DNA of 31,275 nucleotides. It comes from Actinomycetes bacterium (lineage in GTDB: Bacteria; Actinomycetota; CADDZG01; JAHWKV01). The notes beneath the pieces were generated by a model, which was not told the DNA's origin, did not search any database, and saw only the letters and a list, made by a program, of their open reading frames with translations. The stretch covers positions 1-31,275 of the forward strand of contig JAJCYF010000118.1 of assembly GCA_029263035.1 (NCBI GenBank), in the 5' to 3' direction. Below are positions 29,736 to 31,275 of this stretch, in pieces. The position numbers and the translations under genes were made by a program. Each line of letters opens with the position of its first letter. Position 1 is the first letter of the stretch.

Positions 29736-30431
29736 ATGGCTACTACCGACTCCCGATGGGAAAATGTCCTCAGGGCCGCTGCCCGATTGCAGGATCTGGT
29801 TCCGGACGCAGTTCTTGTTGGCGGAACCGCCGCTGCCCAGCACGCCGGACACCGCATTTCCCTCGTCGATGACCACGTGGTGGAGGATCTTACGGGCCGA
29901 TTTGACCAGCTTCTGGAGGACCTGGAAGCCACCGACGGCTGGATTACAGCAAGAACGAAGCGCCCGGTGCTCATTCTGGGGAGCCTCGATGGCGTCGAAA
30001 CCGGCATCCGCCAGCTAATCCGGCGACGCCCGCTGGAGGTGCAGAGCTTGACCACGCCGCAAGGAGTGACCCTTCGGGTTCCCACCCTGGAGGAGATGCT
30101 TCGAATAAAGGCCTGGCTGGTGCTGAAGCGCAACGCTACCCGGGATTACCTGGATGTCGTGGCTCTGGCCGGCCGGCTGGGCGAGCGTGCCACAGAGGTC
30201 CTGGCGGACATTGACGGCTACTACGCCGACCAGATCGGCCCGGACGGTCGTAGAGTCTCCACCCAACTGGTCCGGCAACTCGCGGATCCACTCCCCTATG
30301 ACCTTTCGGAAACGGACTTGCCCACCTACCGCAAGCTGGACCGGCACTTGCAGGAGTGGGACGCCGTCGCCGCCCGGTGCCGGGAACTGGCCTCCATGGT
30401 CCTGGATCGCATCGCCCGGGACACGCCATGA
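29736..30431 (+). CDS. Nucleotidyltransferase, AbiEii/MenT-like (putative toxin)
   Basis: The 231-residue protein is of the nucleotidyltransferase AbiEii/AbiGii type. The N-terminal core is 'DAVLVGGTAAAQHAGHRISL' then DDHVVEDL (GG-T/S start and acidic pair). 'VPTLEEMLRIKAWLVLKRNA' followed by TRDYLD is the family's conserved C-terminal helical motif. AbiEii and MenT proteins act as toxins, some by adding nucleotides to tRNA acceptor ends; whether this one does so is unknown. It begins with a probable leaderless start. Its TGA overlaps the ATG of the XRE gene (ATGA), a coupling typical of toxin-antitoxin pairs. The pair lies inside the unit bounded by the CPBP and right-edge 3'-end copies, consistent with acquisition. 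Confidence 0.82.
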   Translation: MATTDSRWENVLRAAARLQDLVPDAVLVGGTAAAQHAGHRISLVDDHVVEDLTGRFDQLLEDLEATDGWITARTKRPVLILGSLDGVETGIRQLIRRRPLEVQSLTTPQGVTLRVPTLEEMLRIKAWLVLKRNATRDYLDVVALAGRLGERATEVLADIDGYYADQIGPDGRRVSTQLVRQLADPLPYDLSETDLPTYRKLDRHLQEWDAVAARCRELASMVLDRIARDTP

Positions 30432-30919
30432 TTCATCGCCACCTGGACCTACCGGAGGACACCAGGGTCGAGGACCTGGGCCTGGCCGCCCTCGATAATC
30501 TGCTGGATCGGGGCGACCTGGCCGACTGGGCGCCCCTGGCTCGGGCTGTTGCCGCCGAACCATTCGGGGAGCTGGCGGAATCGGTGATCCAGATTTGCGA
30601 CGCCCACCCGATGTACGGCACCAGCACGCTCTGGAAGTCATGGATCGCGACGCTGCGGCAGCCGGCAGCGCCTCCGGACGAAGAGACGGTCGGCCTTGCC
30701 GGGCTGCGCCGGAGCCGCGGGCTGTCCCAGGCGCAGCTGGGACGGCGGCTCGGCATTACTCAATCCGACGTATCAAAGCTGGAACGGCGGCCCGATGTCC
30801 GGCTTTCCACCCTTCAAGCCGCAGTCCGGGCGCTGGGAGGTGACCTCAGGATTGAAGCGGTCTTCCCCGACGCAACCGCCACCCGCCTCACCCTGGGCCA
30901 GCCCGATCTCCGGTCCTGA
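30428..30919 (+). CDS. XRE-type HTH protein (putative antitoxin)
   Basis: The 163-residue protein has an uncharacterised ~85-residue N-terminal domain ('LGLAALDNLLDRGDLADWAP', 'GELAESVIQICDAHPMYGTS') and a C-terminal XRE helix-turn-helix ('LRRSRGLSQAQLGRRLGITQ' then SDVSKLERR), followed by 'LQAAVRALGGDLRIEAVFPD'. It overlaps the nucleotidyltransferase stop by 4 nt (ATGA). In classical AbiE systems the antitoxin is a different winged-helix protein encoded upstream. Here an XRE regulator follows the toxin-like gene, so this is a variant arrangement. The antitoxin role is inferred from context. Confidence 0.8.
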   Translation: MIHRHLDLPEDTRVEDLGLAALDNLLDRGDLADWAPLARAVAAEPFGELAESVIQICDAHPMYGTSTLWKSWIATLRQPAAPPDEETVGLAGLRRSRGLSQAQLGRRLGITQSDVSKLERRPDVRLSTLQAAVRALGGDLRIEAVFPDATATRLTLGQPDLRS

Positions 30920-30930
30920 TTCAGGTTCGG

Positions 30931-30981
30931 GCGCTCAAGAAAACTTTTGCAGGCGCTCCACCAGGTCGGGCATCGGGCCGG
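30931..30981. repeat. Direct repeat, copy 2 (3' end of the right-edge gene)
   Basis: This is the in-gene copy of the sequence echoed at 29576-29626; the two differ at two positions over 51 bp. Confidence 0.85.
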
Positions 30982-31275
30982 TCGATGTGATTTGGCGTGC
31001 CTGCGCCAAGTGTTCGGGGTCCGATCCCTGCTCTATCTCCACCAGGTCGGTGAGCACACACCCGACTGCCCAGCTCCAGGTGTCCGACGTCCCGTTGGCC
31101 CGGTCGACCGCTTTCAGCAGCAGCCTTCGAGCCTCCTCGGTGTCTCCGTTCGACGCCGCGCACAGCGCAATCCCCCGCAGCGAGATGCTCTCCCAGCAGG
31201 CGTCCGGGTACTCGCACGCGAAGGCGAACGCCCGCTGGAACGACTCGGTTGCCGCGGCACAGACTCCTGCGGCCA
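30935..31275 (-). CDS. Helical/TPR-like repeat protein (5' end beyond window)
   Basis: The C-terminal ~113 residues of a minus-strand gene entering from the right edge and ending at TGA 30937-30935. The sequence has alpha-helical repeat character: 'ATESFQRAFAFACEYPDACW', 'SISLRGIALCAASNGDTEEA' then RRLLLKAV, and 'LVEIEQGSDPEHLAQARQIT', ending L-V-E-R-L-Q-K-F-S. The rhythm of small residues and A-x-x-L helices resembles the TPR C-terminal halves of large actinobacterial regulators (BTAD/LuxR or STAND types). The part that would identify it is outside the window. Its last ~45 bp are duplicated at 29576-29626. Confidence 0.7.
   Translation of the reverse strand, partial: AAGVCAAATESFQRAFAFACEYPDACWESISLRGIALCAASNGDTEEARRLLLKAVDRANGTSDTWSWAVGCVLTDLVEIEQGSDPEHLAQARQITSTGPMPDLVERLQKFS

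Noticed and set aside
1..31275. tRNA, rRNA genes and CRISPR arrays
   Set aside because: No cloverleaf-like segments, rRNA-like sequence or regularly spaced identical repeats were seen on reading; a tRNAscan/CRISPR search could not be run.

Overview
The window is GC-rich bacterial DNA with a gene set typical of Actinomycetota: a VKOR/SPW-repeat membrane pair, an actinobacterial ERCC4-type nuclease, a DUF4242 (SCO4226-like) protein, a GH15 glucosidase/trehalase, frequent GTG and TTG starts, and a degenerate M23 domain of the kind common in actinobacterial exported proteins. No rRNA, tRNA, CRISPR array or transposase was seen. I would place it in a soil or sediment actinobacterium but cannot name a genus.

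Layout. 1-2768: a tandem helix-turn-helix protein (minus strand, cut by the left edge), a pRiA4b ORF-3 protein, and a divergent Uma2 nuclease. 2775-8924: a module holding a zinc-ribbon protein, an ERCC4 nuclease, an exported M23-DUF1023 hydrolase and an array of related lipoprotein genes, one of them a pseudogene. The module is bracketed by two copies of the Uma2 3' end. 9045-14950: DJ-1/PfpI, VKOR and SPW proteins, a GH15 enzyme, an SDR and a membrane protein. 14951-20779: a secreted PKD/FIMAH surface protein, then a MarR regulator with a clear operator facing an FAD monooxygenase and a short UvrA-like ABC protein. 20789-25280: an EamA exporter, then a second exported M23-hydrolase followed 4 nt later by a membrane-anchored beta-propeller. 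25473-31275: PPOX, aldo/keto reductase, acyltransferase, CPBP protease, DUF4242, a nucleotidyltransferase/XRE toxin-antitoxin-like pair, and a helical-repeat gene cut by the right edge.

The most interesting candidate system is the pair of exported proteins at 5081-7111 and 21908-24004. They share a leader hairpin, a signal peptide and a catalytically degenerate M23 domain, but carry different C-terminal alpha/beta hydrolases (DUF1023-like versus PGAP1/lipase-like) and different exported downstream partners (lipoproteins versus a TM-anchored propeller). At the first locus the lipoprotein gene has been duplicated repeatedly, each copy preceded by a remnant of the hydrolase gene's 3' end. This 'effector tail plus partner' unit is what one expects of polymorphic toxin/immunity loci. 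The toxin and immunity roles are inferred from architecture, not shown.

A second theme is 3'-end echoes. Truncated direct-repeat copies of the 3' ends of Uma2, the CPBP protease and the right-edge gene sit kilobases or hundreds of bases away and bracket gene modules. They suggest repeated insertion, or fusion of alternative alleles, at gene 3' ends.
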